A DNA stretch of 22,068 nucleotides from Nocardioidaceae bacterium (GTDB lineage Bacteria > Actinomycetota > Actinomycetes > Propionibacteriales > Nocardioidaceae). Shown in pieces: positions 13,559-21,614 of this stretch (position 1 is the first letter of the stretch; each line of letters starts with the position of its first letter). The translations under genes and the position numbers were made by a program. The stretch covers positions 1 through 22,068 of the forward strand of contig JACCUS010000123.1 in assembly GCA_013811715.1 (NCBI GenBank), read 5' to 3'. The notes below the pieces were generated by a model. The model had not been told where the DNA came from, made no database searches, and saw nothing but the letters and a program-made list of their open reading frames with translations.

Positions 13559-15157
13559 TCAGACCTCAACCAGGCCGGGGTTTCCGGCCTCCGTCATCAA
13601 GGTCTTGCGGGTGGAGACCGAGTACTCAGGCGTCGAGACTCGGTCGAGCACCCGAAGCTCGGTTGTCCACGACTCGTGATCGACTCGGCAACGGAGGTAG
13701 CCGCGCTGCAGGTTGGCGAACTTCAGGTGCGGGTTGGCGGCATACCGGTCCTGCACGCCCGCGTCGCTGTCTTGCCCGTCGCGGCCGCTGGAGATGGACG
13801 TGCCGGCGAACTCCACGCCGACGGTCGCAGATCCCGGGGTGTCGTAGTCGGCGAGAATGTCCAGATCGTAATTGCGGTGCACGTCGCCAGTGAGTACGAC
13901 GAAGTTGTCGACGGTCTGATCGGTGACGTGTTGGATGATCTTCTGCTGCGAGGCCTGGTAACCGTCCCAGCCGCCGGTGGAGTAGCTCTGCCCGTCGCTC
14001 GGGTCGCTGTCCAGCCGGCCGAAGAGGACAGAGTTCGCCAGTACGTTCCATCTGGCGGACGAGGCCGACAAGCCGTCGAGCAACCAGGCTTCCTGGGCCG
14101 TTCCCAGCATGGTGCGGGACGGGTCGCGGCGCTCCGGTGTGTCCAGGGTCCTGCTTCCTGGAAGGCTGGGCGAGCGGTACTGACGCGTGTCCAGAACGTT
14201 GAACTGCGCAAGGTTGCCGTAGGTCAGCCGTCGATAGAGTCGTGCATCCGGTCCCGACGGCAGTTGAGACAGCCGTAGTGGCATGTGCTCCCAGTAAGCG
14301 CGGTACGCATTAGCCCGACGTGTCATGAGTTGCTCGTCGGTGCTGTCGTAGTCATTGACCACCTCGTGGTCGTCCCACGTGACGATCCACGGCGAGAGCC
14401 TGTGTGCCTCGATCAAGTCGGGGTCGCTCTTGTGCAGTGAGTACTGTTGCCGATAACGATCCAGCGTGTCTGTTTGACGCTGGAAGTCGTCTGGCAACGG
14501 TGGGGTGTAGGGCCACCGCACTGACGTCGCATCCACGGCGTACTCGTAGATGTAGTCGCCGAGGAAGAGAACGGCGTCGGCCGGGTCGGTCGCCGCATCC
14601 TTCCACGCGTGATAGAAGCCTCCCCCGAGCGACTGGCACGAGGCGACCACGAGGTTGAGCCCGGTCAGGTGTGCTCCCAGTTGTGGCGCGGTCCGCGTCC
14701 GGCCAGTCTCGCTGAGATGCGTCCCGCTGCGGAAGCGGTAGTAGTAGTCCCGCCCGGCCTGCAGTCCGCCGACGTCGACATGCACGCTGTGGCTGTACTC
14801 CGGATGCGCGCGTGCCGTCCCCTCACGGAGGACCTGAGCAAACGACGAGTCCGTCGCTACCTGCCACTGCACGGGATGTGCCCGGCCGTCCAGACCGCCG
14901 CCGATCTCGTATGGACTCGGTGCCAACCGAGTCCAGATGACGACGCCATCTGGCGTCGGATCACCGGACGCGATCCCCAGTGTGAACGGGTACCGGCGAC
15001 TCGCGCTGCTCGGTGCGGTGATCGCGTGGGCGCGGCTCGGCAGGTTGGCAGCGAACCCGGAGGCGATGGCGAGGCCGGCCCCAGTGAGGAACGTACGACG
15101 GTTAGCTCTGATCGCGTTGAGGGTGGGTCGCTCGGTCTCATGTTCTGTTCCAGACAT
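13559..15157 (-). CDS. phoD: Alkaline phosphatase D family protein, Tat-exported
   Basis: 532 residues, usual PhoD length. A twin-arginine signal is clear: ANRRTFLTGAGLAIASGFA (Arg20-Arg21) with a likely cleavage after Ala-His-Ala (45), so the enzyme acts outside the membrane on phosphomono- and diesters to release phosphate. After the N-terminal PhoD domain (PFTLGIASGDPTPDGVVIWTRL) come the metal-site motifs: VVASCQS, LFLGDYIYEY, IVTWDDHEVVNDY, and VVLTGDVHRNYDLDI with a following VEFAGTSISSGRDG. The Tyr/Asp/His pattern is complete. No good ribosome-binding site precedes the ATG. A possible PHO box lies 29-61 bases upstream of the start. It is divergent from the YjbR gene. Confidence 0.95.
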   Translation of the reverse strand: MSGTEHETERPTLNAIRANRRTFLTGAGLAIASGFAANLPSRAHAITAPSSASRRYPFTLGIASGDPTPDGVVIWTRLAPSPYEIGGGLDGRAHPVQWQVATDSSFAQVLREGTARAHPEYSHSVHVDVGGLQAGRDYYYRFRSGTHLSETGRTRTAPQLGAHLTGLNLVVASCQSLGGGFYHAWKDAATDPADAVLFLGDYIYEYAVDATSVRWPYTPPLPDDFQRQTDTLDRYRQQYSLHKSDPDLIEAHRLSPWIVTWDDHEVVNDYDSTDEQLMTRRANAYRAYWEHMPLRLSQLPSGPDARLYRRLTYGNLAQFNVLDTRQYRSPSLPGSRTLDTPERRDPSRTMLGTAQEAWLLDGLSASSARWNVLANSVLFGRLDSDPSDGQSYSTGGWDGYQASQQKIIQHVTDQTVDNFVVLTGDVHRNYDLDILADYDTPGSATVGVEFAGTSISSGRDGQDSDAGVQDRYAANPHLKFANLQRGYLRCRVDHESWTTELRVLDRVSTPEYSVSTRKTLMTEAGNPGLVEV

Positions 15158-15185
15158 TCCGCGAAGTTGGCGCTCGTGGTTGTCA

Positions 15186-15218
15186 TCAAGTGACCAAGAA
15201 GGTGAAGTCCAGGAGAAC
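15186..15218 (-). promoter_or_regulatory. Possible PHO box upstream of phoD
   Basis: Read on the minus strand, three units resemble the Streptomyces PhoP direct-repeat consensus G(G/T)TCAYYYR(G/C): GTTCTCCTGG (15218-15209), CTTCACCTTC (15207-15198) and GGTCACTTGA (15195-15186), matching at about 9, 8 and 9 of 10 positions. Unit starts are 11 and 12 bases apart, against 11 expected. The location upstream of a phosphatase gene fits. No clear -10 element was found downstream, so this is tentative. Confidence 0.4.
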
Positions 15219-15285
15219 TGTCGGTGGGCGCCCGTCGGGTCTTAGCCTGTGCGTATGCGGATGGCGCGATCCAGGAGGGTCCTCG

Positions 15286-15696
15286 ATGGCTGACGTCGAC
15301 GACGTACGCCGCCTAGCGCTGGCCCTGCCTCACGTGGCGGAGATCGAGAGCGACGGCTTCGACTTCCGGGTGGCCGACAAGGGGTTCGTCTGGTCCTACC
15401 CCGAACGCAGACCGGGCAAGCCGCGACTGATCAGGACCGACATCGCGGTGCTGTACGTCGGTGACGAGGCCGAGAAGCAGGCTCTCCTGCTGGGCGAGCC
15501 GGAGGTCTTCTTCACAACGCCCGGCTACGGTGGCTGGCCGCTGGTGATGCTGCGGCTGACTGAGGTGGATGTCGAGCGCCTGAAGGAGCTCATCACCGAC
15601 GCATGGCGGATGCGGGCCCCGGACACGCTCGGCGGCGACCTCGACGAGTCCGACGACGCTGTCGTGCGCAGATCTGGGCTGGGGACCCTCTATTGA
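15286..15696 (+). CDS. MmcQ/YjbR family DNA-binding-like protein
   Basis: 136 residues from the ATG at 15286, which has AGGAGGG at proper distance; the open frame extends upstream without support. The sequence MADVDDVRRLALALPHVAEIESDGFDFRVADKGFVW is the standard N terminus of the YjbR/MmcQ fold, and FFTTPGYGGWPLVMLRLTEVDVERLKELITDAWRMRAP is its C-terminal part. YjbR has a CyaY-like fold with proposed double-stranded DNA binding; biological role is poorly defined. Soluble, no signal peptide. It is divergent from phoD and ends 8 bases from the convergent unknown gene. Confidence 0.88.
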   Translation: MADVDDVRRLALALPHVAEIESDGFDFRVADKGFVWSYPERRPGKPRLIRTDIAVLYVGDEAEKQALLLGEPEVFFTTPGYGGWPLVMLRLTEVDVERLKELITDAWRMRAPDTLGGDLDESDDAVVRRSGLGTLY

Positions 15697-15704
15697 GGCA
15701 GTGT

Positions 15705-16094
15705 TCAATCGCCTAGCTGTTGGGGATCTCGGTCAGTCCGCTCGGCCAAGCGAAGTAAAGCCCGGTCTGCTTGAGCCGATACCTGGGAGTTCTCGTCGGT
15801 CAGCAACGTGCGCAGACGAGCTGCCTGCTCTGCCTCCCCCACCTCAGACGCGTACAGCATTGCCCGTAACGGCCAGACCCGGAGCCAATAGCCTTCACGT
15901 CCGAGCCCGCGCTCAACAAAGCCGGGACCGCGGGTCCCGCCGAGATAGGAGAGCAGTTCGGGCTCATCGCCCCACGACATCGTCTGGAGCAGCCGTACGC
16001 ACCGGTCGACGAACTCGACCTCACCCCATCGCTCGACCGCCAACGCTATAAGGGCGGCGGGACGTGCATCCGGTGGTATCGAGGATCGTGCCAT
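15705..16094 (-). CDS. Hypothetical protein, helical, possible HEAT-like repeat
   Basis: 129 residues from the ATG at 16094, chosen because GGGAG lies about 7 bases upstream; a TTG two codons earlier is possible. I do not recognise the family. It is predicted almost all alpha-helical: ARPAALIALAVERWGEVEFVDRCVRLLQ, GYWLRVWPLRAMLYASE, and a closing pair ARLRTLLTDENSQVSAQADRALLRLAE that looks like one HEAT-type repeat. No membrane segment or signal peptide. It lies 103 bases downstream of the phosphotransferase gene on the same strand. Third-position GC is high and the frame is clean, so it is likely real. Confidence 0.6.
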   Translation of the reverse strand: MARSSIPPDARPAALIALAVERWGEVEFVDRCVRLLQTMSWGDEPELLSYLGGTRGPGFVERGLGREGYWLRVWPLRAMLYASEVGEAEQAARLRTLLTDENSQVSAQADRALLRLAERTDRDPQQLGD

Positions 16095-16197
16095 GTCCAA
16101 CTCCCAGGACGGGCTGGGCCAGGACAGTACCGCTCCGGGAGCACTGGCGTGGTCATGTGACTGACCCCGGGATTGCTGTGCAGTCTCCTAGACGCCT

Positions 16198-17154
16198 TCA
16201 GTTCGACGGATTCGAGCCCCCGCATATGGCCCCCAACAGGGCGTCGAGCAGCTCGCGGGTGTGCGGTTCGTCGAGAACTTCGCTGATCCAGGCGGCGGAG
16301 TCGGCACGGTCCGGCGAGCGAGGGTTGGGCTTCAGCCAGTCGGTGGCGGCAATCTCGGCGATGTGCCCGAGTTGCGCGATGAGCATCGAGAAGTGTCCGC
16401 GCCGATTCACTGTCGCCGGCCCACCGGCCTCCCGGTAGGCGTCGGTGAGGGCGCGGGCACGTCCCGAATCGGCGCGGGCGAACTCGAAGAGCACACACCC
16501 GAGCTCCTGGCACGGATCAGCCGGCCCGCTGTTCTCCCAGTCGATGACGCACACTCCGCCGTCCGCGGTCGGCAGGACGTTGTCGGCCCACAGGTCGCGG
16601 TGGCAGGTCCGCAGCATCTGGGGTGGCTCGATCCAGGACTCCAGCGCGACCAGCTCATCACGCAAATCGGCCAACCGGCCGGCAAAAGGCGCCCCCGCCT
16701 CCAGAAGCTGCTCGACCAGCGGGTCCCATCGGTCGGCACCGACCGGTTCGTGATACCACGGGTCTAACGGGCCGAGGTCAGTGACTGACACCCGGTGAAT
16801 GGCTGCCACCACCGCGCCCACCAGTGCCGGGTCGAAGCTGGAGTCGGGGGGATGTAGATCAACCCACTCGTACACCCTGACCTGCCTGTCTTCCAGGGTG
16901 GCGAACACGCATCCCTCCGTTGTGCGCCGCACCTGCGGCGTCGCTACACCGGCGGTGTGGGCAGCCTCCTGGAATACGGTCGCCAAGCGCACCTCGTCCT
17001 CACCGGACTGGTGGAACGGCACCTTCACCGCCCAGCTGCCCTCTGCCGTCTCCAGCCGCCACACGACGCCCTGCTTGCCCCGCGCGACCGGCCCGTCCGA
17101 CAGGCTCGCGGCACCGCCAAGAGCGAAGCGCCGGGCGACGTCCACGGCATGCAT
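16198..17154 (-). CDS. Aminoglycoside phosphotransferase (APH)-family kinase-like protein
   Basis: 318 residues from the ATG at 17154 (GGAG 8 bases upstream). The protein-kinase-like APH fold is clear: GKQGVVWRLETAEGSWAVKV with the ATP lysine Lys44, the catalytic loop HRDLWADN (His185, Asp187, Asn192) and the metal site VIDWENSG (Asp205). The family includes antibiotic kinases, choline and homoserine kinases and many unassigned enzymes. The motif TCHRDLWADNVL is common in general actinobacterial APH proteins, so drug resistance should not be assumed. It follows the ECF sigma gene by 92 bases on the same strand. Confidence 0.88.
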   Translation of the reverse strand: MHAVDVARRFALGGAASLSDGPVARGKQGVVWRLETAEGSWAVKVPFHQSGEDEVRLATVFQEAAHTAGVATPQVRRTTEGCVFATLEDRQVRVYEWVDLHPPDSSFDPALVGAVVAAIHRVSVTDLGPLDPWYHEPVGADRWDPLVEQLLEAGAPFAGRLADLRDELVALESWIEPPQMLRTCHRDLWADNVLPTADGGVCVIDWENSGPADPCQELGCVLFEFARADSGRARALTDAYREAGGPATVNRRGHFSMLIAQLGHIAEIAATDWLKPNPRSPDRADSAAWISEVLDEPHTRELLDALLGAICGGSNPSN

Positions 17155-17246
17155 CAGGCCACTCCAGCACACAAGCGCGCGGCAAGACCAGCGCCACCCC
17201 ACGGTCACGGGCCACTTACACCGTTAGCCGATGGATCCCAGCATCG

Positions 17247-18251
17247 TCAGTCGGGCGTGCCAGGGAGACCGAAGATGCTGGGCAACCGGCGGTCGAGGAA
17301 GCGGGTAATGCCGCTGATCCGGTCTTGGAAGATCGTGAGGACGATAAGCCCAGTTGGGTCGGGCGTTGCTGTGTTGAGCGTGGTGAGGTAGGTGGCGAAG
17401 GCGGGCTGGTTGTTGGCCCGCGTAGCGAGCAGATGAATCGTGCGCGAGCCTTTCCACAGCGTGCTGGCGCGCAGGAAGGACGCTACCGCCGTCGGACCGT
17501 GGTACTCGTGGGGGGCCGGCGGCATCGCCAACCACGCGTCGTCGGTCAGTAGCGCGATGACACCATCGATGTCGTCGGTGGTGAGAGCCTCGGTGAAGCG
17601 TCGGGCCAGCGCACGTTCGGCACGCGAGCCGCGGTCCGTGGCGGCGTGGCCGCCTGGTGAGGCGTGCAGCCGGTCCAGTGCTGCGCGCGCGCGTTGCAGG
17701 GTGCCTTTGGTCGCGGTAGCGCTGGTGTTCAGCATGGCGGCGGCTTCGACGGTGGAGTAGCCGAGCACGTCGCACAGGAGCAGGGACGCGGTTTGTCGTG
17801 GTGGGAGCCGCTGAAGGGCCGCGATGAACGCGAGCTCGACCGCTTCCCGTTGTTGGGAGCGGGCGGCCGGTCCGGGCTCGCCGTCCAACTCGTTGAGCCA
17901 GGTGTCCGGATACGGCTGGAGCCAGGTGATCTCGCTTCGGCGGGATGGTTCTGGCGGGTCGAATGGCGGGACCGGCTCGGGCGGCTTGCGGCGCTTGCCG
18001 TCCCGGATCGTGTTGAGGCACTGGTTGGTGGCGATGCGATACAGCCATGTCCTGACCGACGAGCGGCCGGCGAAGCCATCCAAGCCGCGCCATGCTGCTA
18101 TCAGGACCTCTTGCAGGGTGTCTTCGGCGTCGGTAACCGAGCCAAGCAAGCGGTAGCAGTGCAGATGCAACTCGCGAACGTGTGGCGAGACGACCTCGCG
18201 GAAGGCCTGCCCGTCGCCCGCAATCGCGGCGTCGAGCGTGGACCGGGTCAC
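17247..18251 (-). CDS. ECF RNA polymerase sigma factor with C-terminal SnoaL-like domain (SigG/ECF56-like)
   Basis: 334 residues from a GTG at 18251 (another GTG two codons upstream); the frame stays open to 18446 without support. Sigma region 2 spans about 5-85 (HCYRLLGSVTDAEDTLQEV, WRGLDGF, RSSVRTWLYRIATNQCLN); a long Pro-rich linker with SEITWLQPYPD follows, characteristic of the SigG-type subgroup (TIGR02960); region 4 is at about 140-195 (RLPPRQTASLLLCDVLGYSTVEAAAMLNTSATATKGTLQRARAAL). Residues 205-334 form an NTF2/SnoaL-like domain (LARRFTEALTTDDIDGVIALLTDDAWLAMPP), which in such sigma factors replaces an anti-sigma factor in control. No anti-sigma gene is adjacent. It diverges from a free-standing NTF2-like gene. 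Confidence 0.92.
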   Translation of the reverse strand: MTRSTLDAAIAGDGQAFREVVSPHVRELHLHCYRLLGSVTDAEDTLQEVLIAAWRGLDGFAGRSSVRTWLYRIATNQCLNTIRDGKRRKPPEPVPPFDPPEPSRRSEITWLQPYPDTWLNELDGEPGPAARSQQREAVELAFIAALQRLPPRQTASLLLCDVLGYSTVEAAAMLNTSATATKGTLQRARAALDRLHASPGGHAATDRGSRAERALARRFTEALTTDDIDGVIALLTDDAWLAMPPAPHEYHGPTAVASFLRASTLWKGSRTIHLLATRANNQPAFATYLTTLNTATPDPTGLIVLTIFQDRISGITRFLDRRLPSIFGLPGTPD

Positions 18252-18380
18252 GACCACATTCTGCCGCCCCCAGGGGAAACCGAGCGATGAGGCACGGCGG
18301 ATTCGAACCAGACCGTTCCGATTGGCGCTCGGATGGTGTCTCAATATTGGGGGATCCACCACGACGAGGAGGCAGTAACC

Positions 18381-18758
18381 ATGTCCGAGAACGGAAGTAC
18401 AGCGCTGGCGGTTGCGTTGGCTTACTACCGAGCCTGGAGCAGTCACGACTTCGAGCTGGCTATGACCTATGTCGCCGGGGACATCGTGTGCCAGGAGCCT
18501 TCGGGGCGGCTGGTCGGCGCGCCGGCGTTCCGTGAGTTCATGGGTCCGTTCGCGCAGATCGTCACCCGCTCAGAGGTGATCGCCGCCTTCGGAGATGACC
18601 ACGTCGCGGTGTTGATGTACGACACCGACACCGGCCCGGTGCAAGACGCCCCGGGCGCGGAATGCCTCACTGTGGTCGACGGCATGATCACCCACATCAG
18701 GATCATCTTCGACCGCCTGCCGTTTGCGGCCGCGCGCGAAGCTGCAGCGAGCAAATGA
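18381..18758 (+). CDS. SnoaL/NTF2-like small protein
   Basis: 125 residues from the ATG at 18381, with GAGGAGG upstream. The cone-shaped NTF2 fold is indicated by the opening helix ALAVALAYYRAWSSHDFELAMTYVAGDIVCQEPSGRLVGAPAFREFM, then strands around VIAAFGDDHVAVLMYDTDTGPV and ECLTVVDGMITHIRIIFDRLPF. Such proteins bind or isomerise small hydrophobic ligands, or act as regulatory domains. It is divergent from, and may be a target of, the ECF sigma factor that carries a related domain. TTGGCG (18322) and TATTGG (18345) with a 17-base gap are a weak promoter candidate. No catalytic assignment is possible. Confidence 0.85.
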   Translation: MSENGSTALAVALAYYRAWSSHDFELAMTYVAGDIVCQEPSGRLVGAPAFREFMGPFAQIVTRSEVIAAFGDDHVAVLMYDTDTGPVQDAPGAECLTVVDGMITHIRIIFDRLPFAAAREAAASK

Positions 18759-18785
18759 GCCGACTGAACTGACCTGCGGCGATAC

Positions 18786-18828
18786 TGGAGCGGGTGACCG
18801 GGATCGAACCGACATGCCAGCTTGGAAG
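18786..18828 (-). tRNA. 3' half of tRNA-Gly(UCC), remnant or attachment-site scar
   Basis: On the minus strand the sequence begins with an anticodon loop CTTCCAA (anticodon TCC), then stem GCTGG, a short variable region, the T arm with TTCGATC, the acceptor strand CACCCGC, discriminator T (usual for Gly) and an encoded CCA. Nothing resembling the acceptor 5' strand, D arm or 5' anticodon stem lies upstream, so no functional tRNA is made. The variable region is one base short and two T-stem pairs are wobble, showing decay. A 3' tRNA half is the classic product of integrase-mediated insertion into a tRNA gene. Confidence 0.7.
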
Positions 18829-18850
18829 TTCGGGATCGCTTTCTCCGTAG

Positions 18851-18868
18851 TGGCACGCGAATGGCACG
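18851..18868. repeat. TGGCACG direct repeats beside the tRNA scar
   Basis: TGGCACG occurs at 18851-18857 and 18862-18868, an 11-base period or about one helical turn. They lie 23 bases inside the 5' side of the tRNA-Gly remnant, the side where an inserted element would be. Spaced direct repeats next to a core site are what tyrosine-integrase arm sites look like; assignment is inference. Confidence 0.45.
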
Positions 18869-19025
18869 ACACGTCGTGAGCAGTGAAGACCAAGGGCTGA
18901 CCTGCCCACGCCCCGTCAGCGGCATCCCCGGACGTTCGTAGGTGGCGACTCTTACTCGCGCCGCGTTCGGGTAATCGAGGCCTTCGGAGTTGAGCTTAGG
19001 TAGCCCGCTGGGAGCGTGACTCGGG

Positions 19026-19814
19026 TCAATCCCAAAAGAGCACGAGCTCATCGCCCCAGCCGTCGATGATCTCGCGCGTGCGGTCGTGCCCCCTCGCCGC
19101 GTCGTACGCCGCACAGCCGGCCTTGACCCGCGCGAACGTCTCCCGGATCGCGGCAGGGTCACCGTCGAGGGTTCCCTCCAGCAGCGGCAGGAGCACGTCG
19201 GCGGGCCAGTCCGGGAGCGGATGCTCGCGCACCTCCCAGGGCAGGTACTTGTGGTACGGCCGAACCCGCCCGGCCAAGGCGAACACGACGTCAAGTAGCC
19301 ACGGCATCGACTCAGCCGCATCGAGGCGACGTTCCAGCGGCCGGTCATCACGGTCGGCCTTGAGCGCCCGGTAGGCGTAGTTGATCCAACCGTCCAGCCG
19401 GTCGTGGTCGACCAACACGGCGTCGCCCTCCTCGGGCGTCAGCGTCGCCTGCCGTCGTACCGCCGCGGGGATCCGGCCACTCGTCCGGTCGAGCAGCGTC
19501 GGCACCCAGGCGAAGGACCAGCGGGACCACCAGCCCAGGCTGCCGAACGGCGGGACGTCCTCCAGTTCCGATAACGACACCGGGATCTCGTCCACGGCCG
19601 TGGACCGGGTGGTACGACGCTCCCGCGCGGCGTCGTCGGCGAGCACGACGTACACGTCGAGGTCGGAGCGCTCGGTGGCCATGCCGCGGGCCGCGGAGCC
19701 GGAGAGCACCAGCCCGAGCAGCCCCTCAGCGTGGTCGGCGTCGTTGCGCTCGGCCAGCTCGACAATCAGCTCCCGCTGCTCGGCGGCGAGCTGATTGGGC
19801 AACTCGAGGTCCAC
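19026..19814 (-). CDS. Nucleotidyltransferase domain protein
   Basis: 262 residues from the GTG at 19814, chosen because GGGAG is 5 bases upstream; GTGs at 19835 and 19838 are in frame but have no such site. The Pol beta-like nucleotidyltransferase motif is LVLSGSAARGMATERSDLDVYVV (Gly39-Ser40, metal Asp51 and Asp53). The C-terminal region is helical (SMPWLLDVVFALAGRVRPYHKYLPWEVREHPLP), which resembles the helical domain of ANT-type and related enzymes that carry KYLPWE-like motifs. It may transfer a nucleotide onto a small molecule or a protein, but antibiotic adenylylation is not shown. It lies just inside the putative element boundary. Confidence 0.82.
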   Translation of the reverse strand: MDLELPNQLAAEQRELIVELAERNDADHAEGLLGLVLSGSAARGMATERSDLDVYVVLADDAARERRTTRSTAVDEIPVSLSELEDVPPFGSLGWWSRWSFAWVPTLLDRTSGRIPAAVRRQATLTPEEGDAVLVDHDRLDGWINYAYRALKADRDDRPLERRLDAAESMPWLLDVVFALAGRVRPYHKYLPWEVREHPLPDWPADVLLPLLEGTLDGDPAAIRETFARVKAGCAAYDAARGHDRTREIIDGWGDELVLFWD

Positions 19815-19981
19815 GGCATCTCCCTTCGTCGCCACCACCCTGCCGACCTGGAGACCGGGGCGCCAACGGATTTCCGGGGACCGCGCCGGTCACGGTGATC
19901 CCCGTGGGTGGGTGCCCTCAATTCGGCAGGTCCGGATGCGTCTCCTGAGTCGCGGCCTTGACTTCCAGTAGGTTCAGCCGG

Positions 19982-20518
19982 GTGATCATCTGGGTGAATG
20001 GAACGTTCGGGGTCGGGAAGACCACCATGGCTGGACACCTCGTAGCGAGGTCAGATCGGCTGAGGCTCTTCGACCCTGAGTGGGTCGGCTACCTACTCAT
20101 GAACAACCTCGCGGATCACGAGTTCACCGACTTCCAGCAGTTGTCGCCGTGGCGGACGCTGGTCCCCGTCGTCGCGGACGAGATCGTCCGCTTCACCAGG
20201 CAACACCTTGTCGCCGCACAGACCGTCCTTCACCAGGAGTACTGGGACGAGATCCAGGACGGCTTGAAGGCGCGAGGTCACGAAGTCCTGCACGTGCTCC
20301 TCGACGCCGGGCCCGACACGCTGCATGCCCGCATCGACGCGGACCCGGAGGGGCACGATATTCGGAAGGGGCGGCACGAACACGTCGAGTCGTTTATGAC
20401 CCAACGACCATGGCTCAGGGCCGTTGCTGACCTGGTTGTCGACACCGCGACAGTTGACGCGAAGAGCGCAGCCGCATCCGTGTTCGACAGAGCCCAAGGC
20501 GCAATGACTCCCGCGTGA
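19982..20518 (+). CDS. P-loop NTPase, TmrB-like (tunicamycin-resistance protein family)
   Basis: 178 residues from the GTG at 19982 (AGTAGG 9 bases upstream; a TTG at 19958 is possible). The start VIIWVNGTFGVGKTTMAGHLV contains Walker A (GTFGVGKTT, residues 7-15). The next block LRLFDPEWVGYLLMNNL and later DFQQLSPWRTLVP and VLHQEYWDEIQDGLKARGHEVLHVLLDA follow the order seen in Bacillus subtilis TmrB, an ATP-binding protein that gives tunicamycin resistance when membrane-bound. Similarity is from memory and distant. Such kinase-like proteins are also found widely with no drug link. No membrane segment is obvious. Converges on the methyltransferase gene across 62 bases. Confidence 0.75.
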   Translation: MIIWVNGTFGVGKTTMAGHLVARSDRLRLFDPEWVGYLLMNNLADHEFTDFQQLSPWRTLVPVVADEIVRFTRQHLVAAQTVLHQEYWDEIQDGLKARGHEVLHVLLDAGPDTLHARIDADPEGHDIRKGRHEHVESFMTQRPWLRAVADLVVDTATVDAKSAAASVFDRAQGAMTPA

Positions 20519-20580
20519 GTCCGCCAACCACACATCTGTATGAGCGCGCGTATCGCGGCATGGGAGTGCTTCTCAGTCGA

Positions 20581-21432
20581 CTAAGCGCGCCAGATGTCGA
20601 TCGCGCTCTCGCGCATCTGCTCGCTGAATCGTCCGTCCGGGCTGACTACTCGTAGCAGTTCACGGAGTTCGGCTTCGAAGACTTGGCGGCGGTCGCCGAA
20701 CAGATGGGGAGCCGAGCCGGACAAGGAGAACACGCTGGCAACGATGTCGTCGGCATGGCGGACGACGAGTCGGCCAGGTATTTCGAGCCGGGTCGGGTCG
20801 GTGAAACCTGCAGCCCGGTAGATCTCGGCCTCGTAGCTGCCGATCTCGGCATCACTGGCCGTGACGTCGCGCAACGTGCCCCTTCCCGCGCGGCGTTGCG
20901 GACCCAGGAAATGCTTGACAAGACGGTCGATCTCTTGTCGGGGCGGCCGGGGATAGGGCAAGTCCGCGTTGCTCTCGATGCCTTGGTGGGTAGTGGCATG
21001 CAGGTGCACCAGGGCGCCGTCTCCGGTCAGCACGCTGTGGAGGAGGCGAGCCACCGAAGCCCGGTCCATCCAGTGGAACGCTTGCGCCAAGGTGGCCACC
21101 CGGTAATGGCCGAGATGAGGGGTCAGGGCCTCAGCGCGCATGTTGACCCAGTCGACGTTGGTGATCCCGGACGCGGCGGCCTGTCGCTTGGCCTCGGCGA
21201 GCATGTCCGGGTCAGCGTCTAGCCCCGTCGCGTGCTCGAAGAATCCGGCTAACAGCAGAGTCAGGGATCCCGGCCCGCAGCCGACATCGAGGAGGCGACC
21301 GCTGCCGTCGAGCATCAGCTCCGCGGCCAGGCAATCTGCCAGCTCTTGCGTGTAGGGAACCCGGCCCTGGACGTAGTAAGCCGCGCTGCCCGAATACAGC
21401 GACGGATCCCATTCCCACCCGACATCGCCCAT
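20581..21432 (-). CDS. Class I SAM-dependent methyltransferase
   Basis: 283 residues. Rossmann-fold motif I is RLLDVGCGPGSLTLLL (46-61), followed by the acidic-loop motif ATGLDADPDMLAEAKRQAA, and VATLAQAFHWMDRASVARLLHSVL as motif IV-V. The N terminus GWEWDPSLYSGSAAYYVQGRVPY and QAFHWMD are typical of the Methyltransf_11/25 proteins annotated as generic class I methyltransferases in actinobacteria. Substrate is unknown; the AHxWxD-like motif is shared with small-molecule and ubiquinone/tellurite-type enzymes. Start at 21432 has only a distant GAGGA. It ends 62 bases from the TmrB-like gene, convergent. Confidence 0.88.
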   Translation of the reverse strand: MGDVGWEWDPSLYSGSAAYYVQGRVPYTQELADCLAAELMLDGSGRLLDVGCGPGSLTLLLAGFFEHATGLDADPDMLAEAKRQAAASGITNVDWVNMRAEALTPHLGHYRVATLAQAFHWMDRASVARLLHSVLTGDGALVHLHATTHQGIESNADLPYPRPPRQEIDRLVKHFLGPQRRAGRGTLRDVTASDAEIGSYEAEIYRAAGFTDPTRLEIPGRLVVRHADDIVASVFSLSGSAPHLFGDRRQVFEAELRELLRVVSPDGRFSEQMRESAIDIWRA

Positions 21433-21614
21433 GTGGCCAGTGTCCTCGCCCGACGTGTCCCGGAATCACAGGACACCCGAATGTGCACGAGGGGTCAGGC
21501 GGGTTTGCAGCAGTGCCGCGATGCCGAGCGACTGCGGCCGCGTACGGCGACCGGCGCTGGTGCACGCTCTTCGGCACGATCACGCACAGCGGCATTCGCG
21601 GATGGCACTTTCGA

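Noticed and set aside
18296..18330. tRNA-like T-loop text (GGATTCGAACC) upstream of the NTF2-like gene
   Set aside because: The flanking bases form only three of five T-stem pairs and no acceptor or CCA end follows; unlike the 18786-18828 copy, it looks like chance.
16198..20518. Reading the APH-like, nucleotidyltransferase and TmrB-like genes as a proven antibiotic-resistance cluster
   Set aside because: All three families are mostly of unknown substrate in actinobacteria, and strands and spacing do not form an operon.
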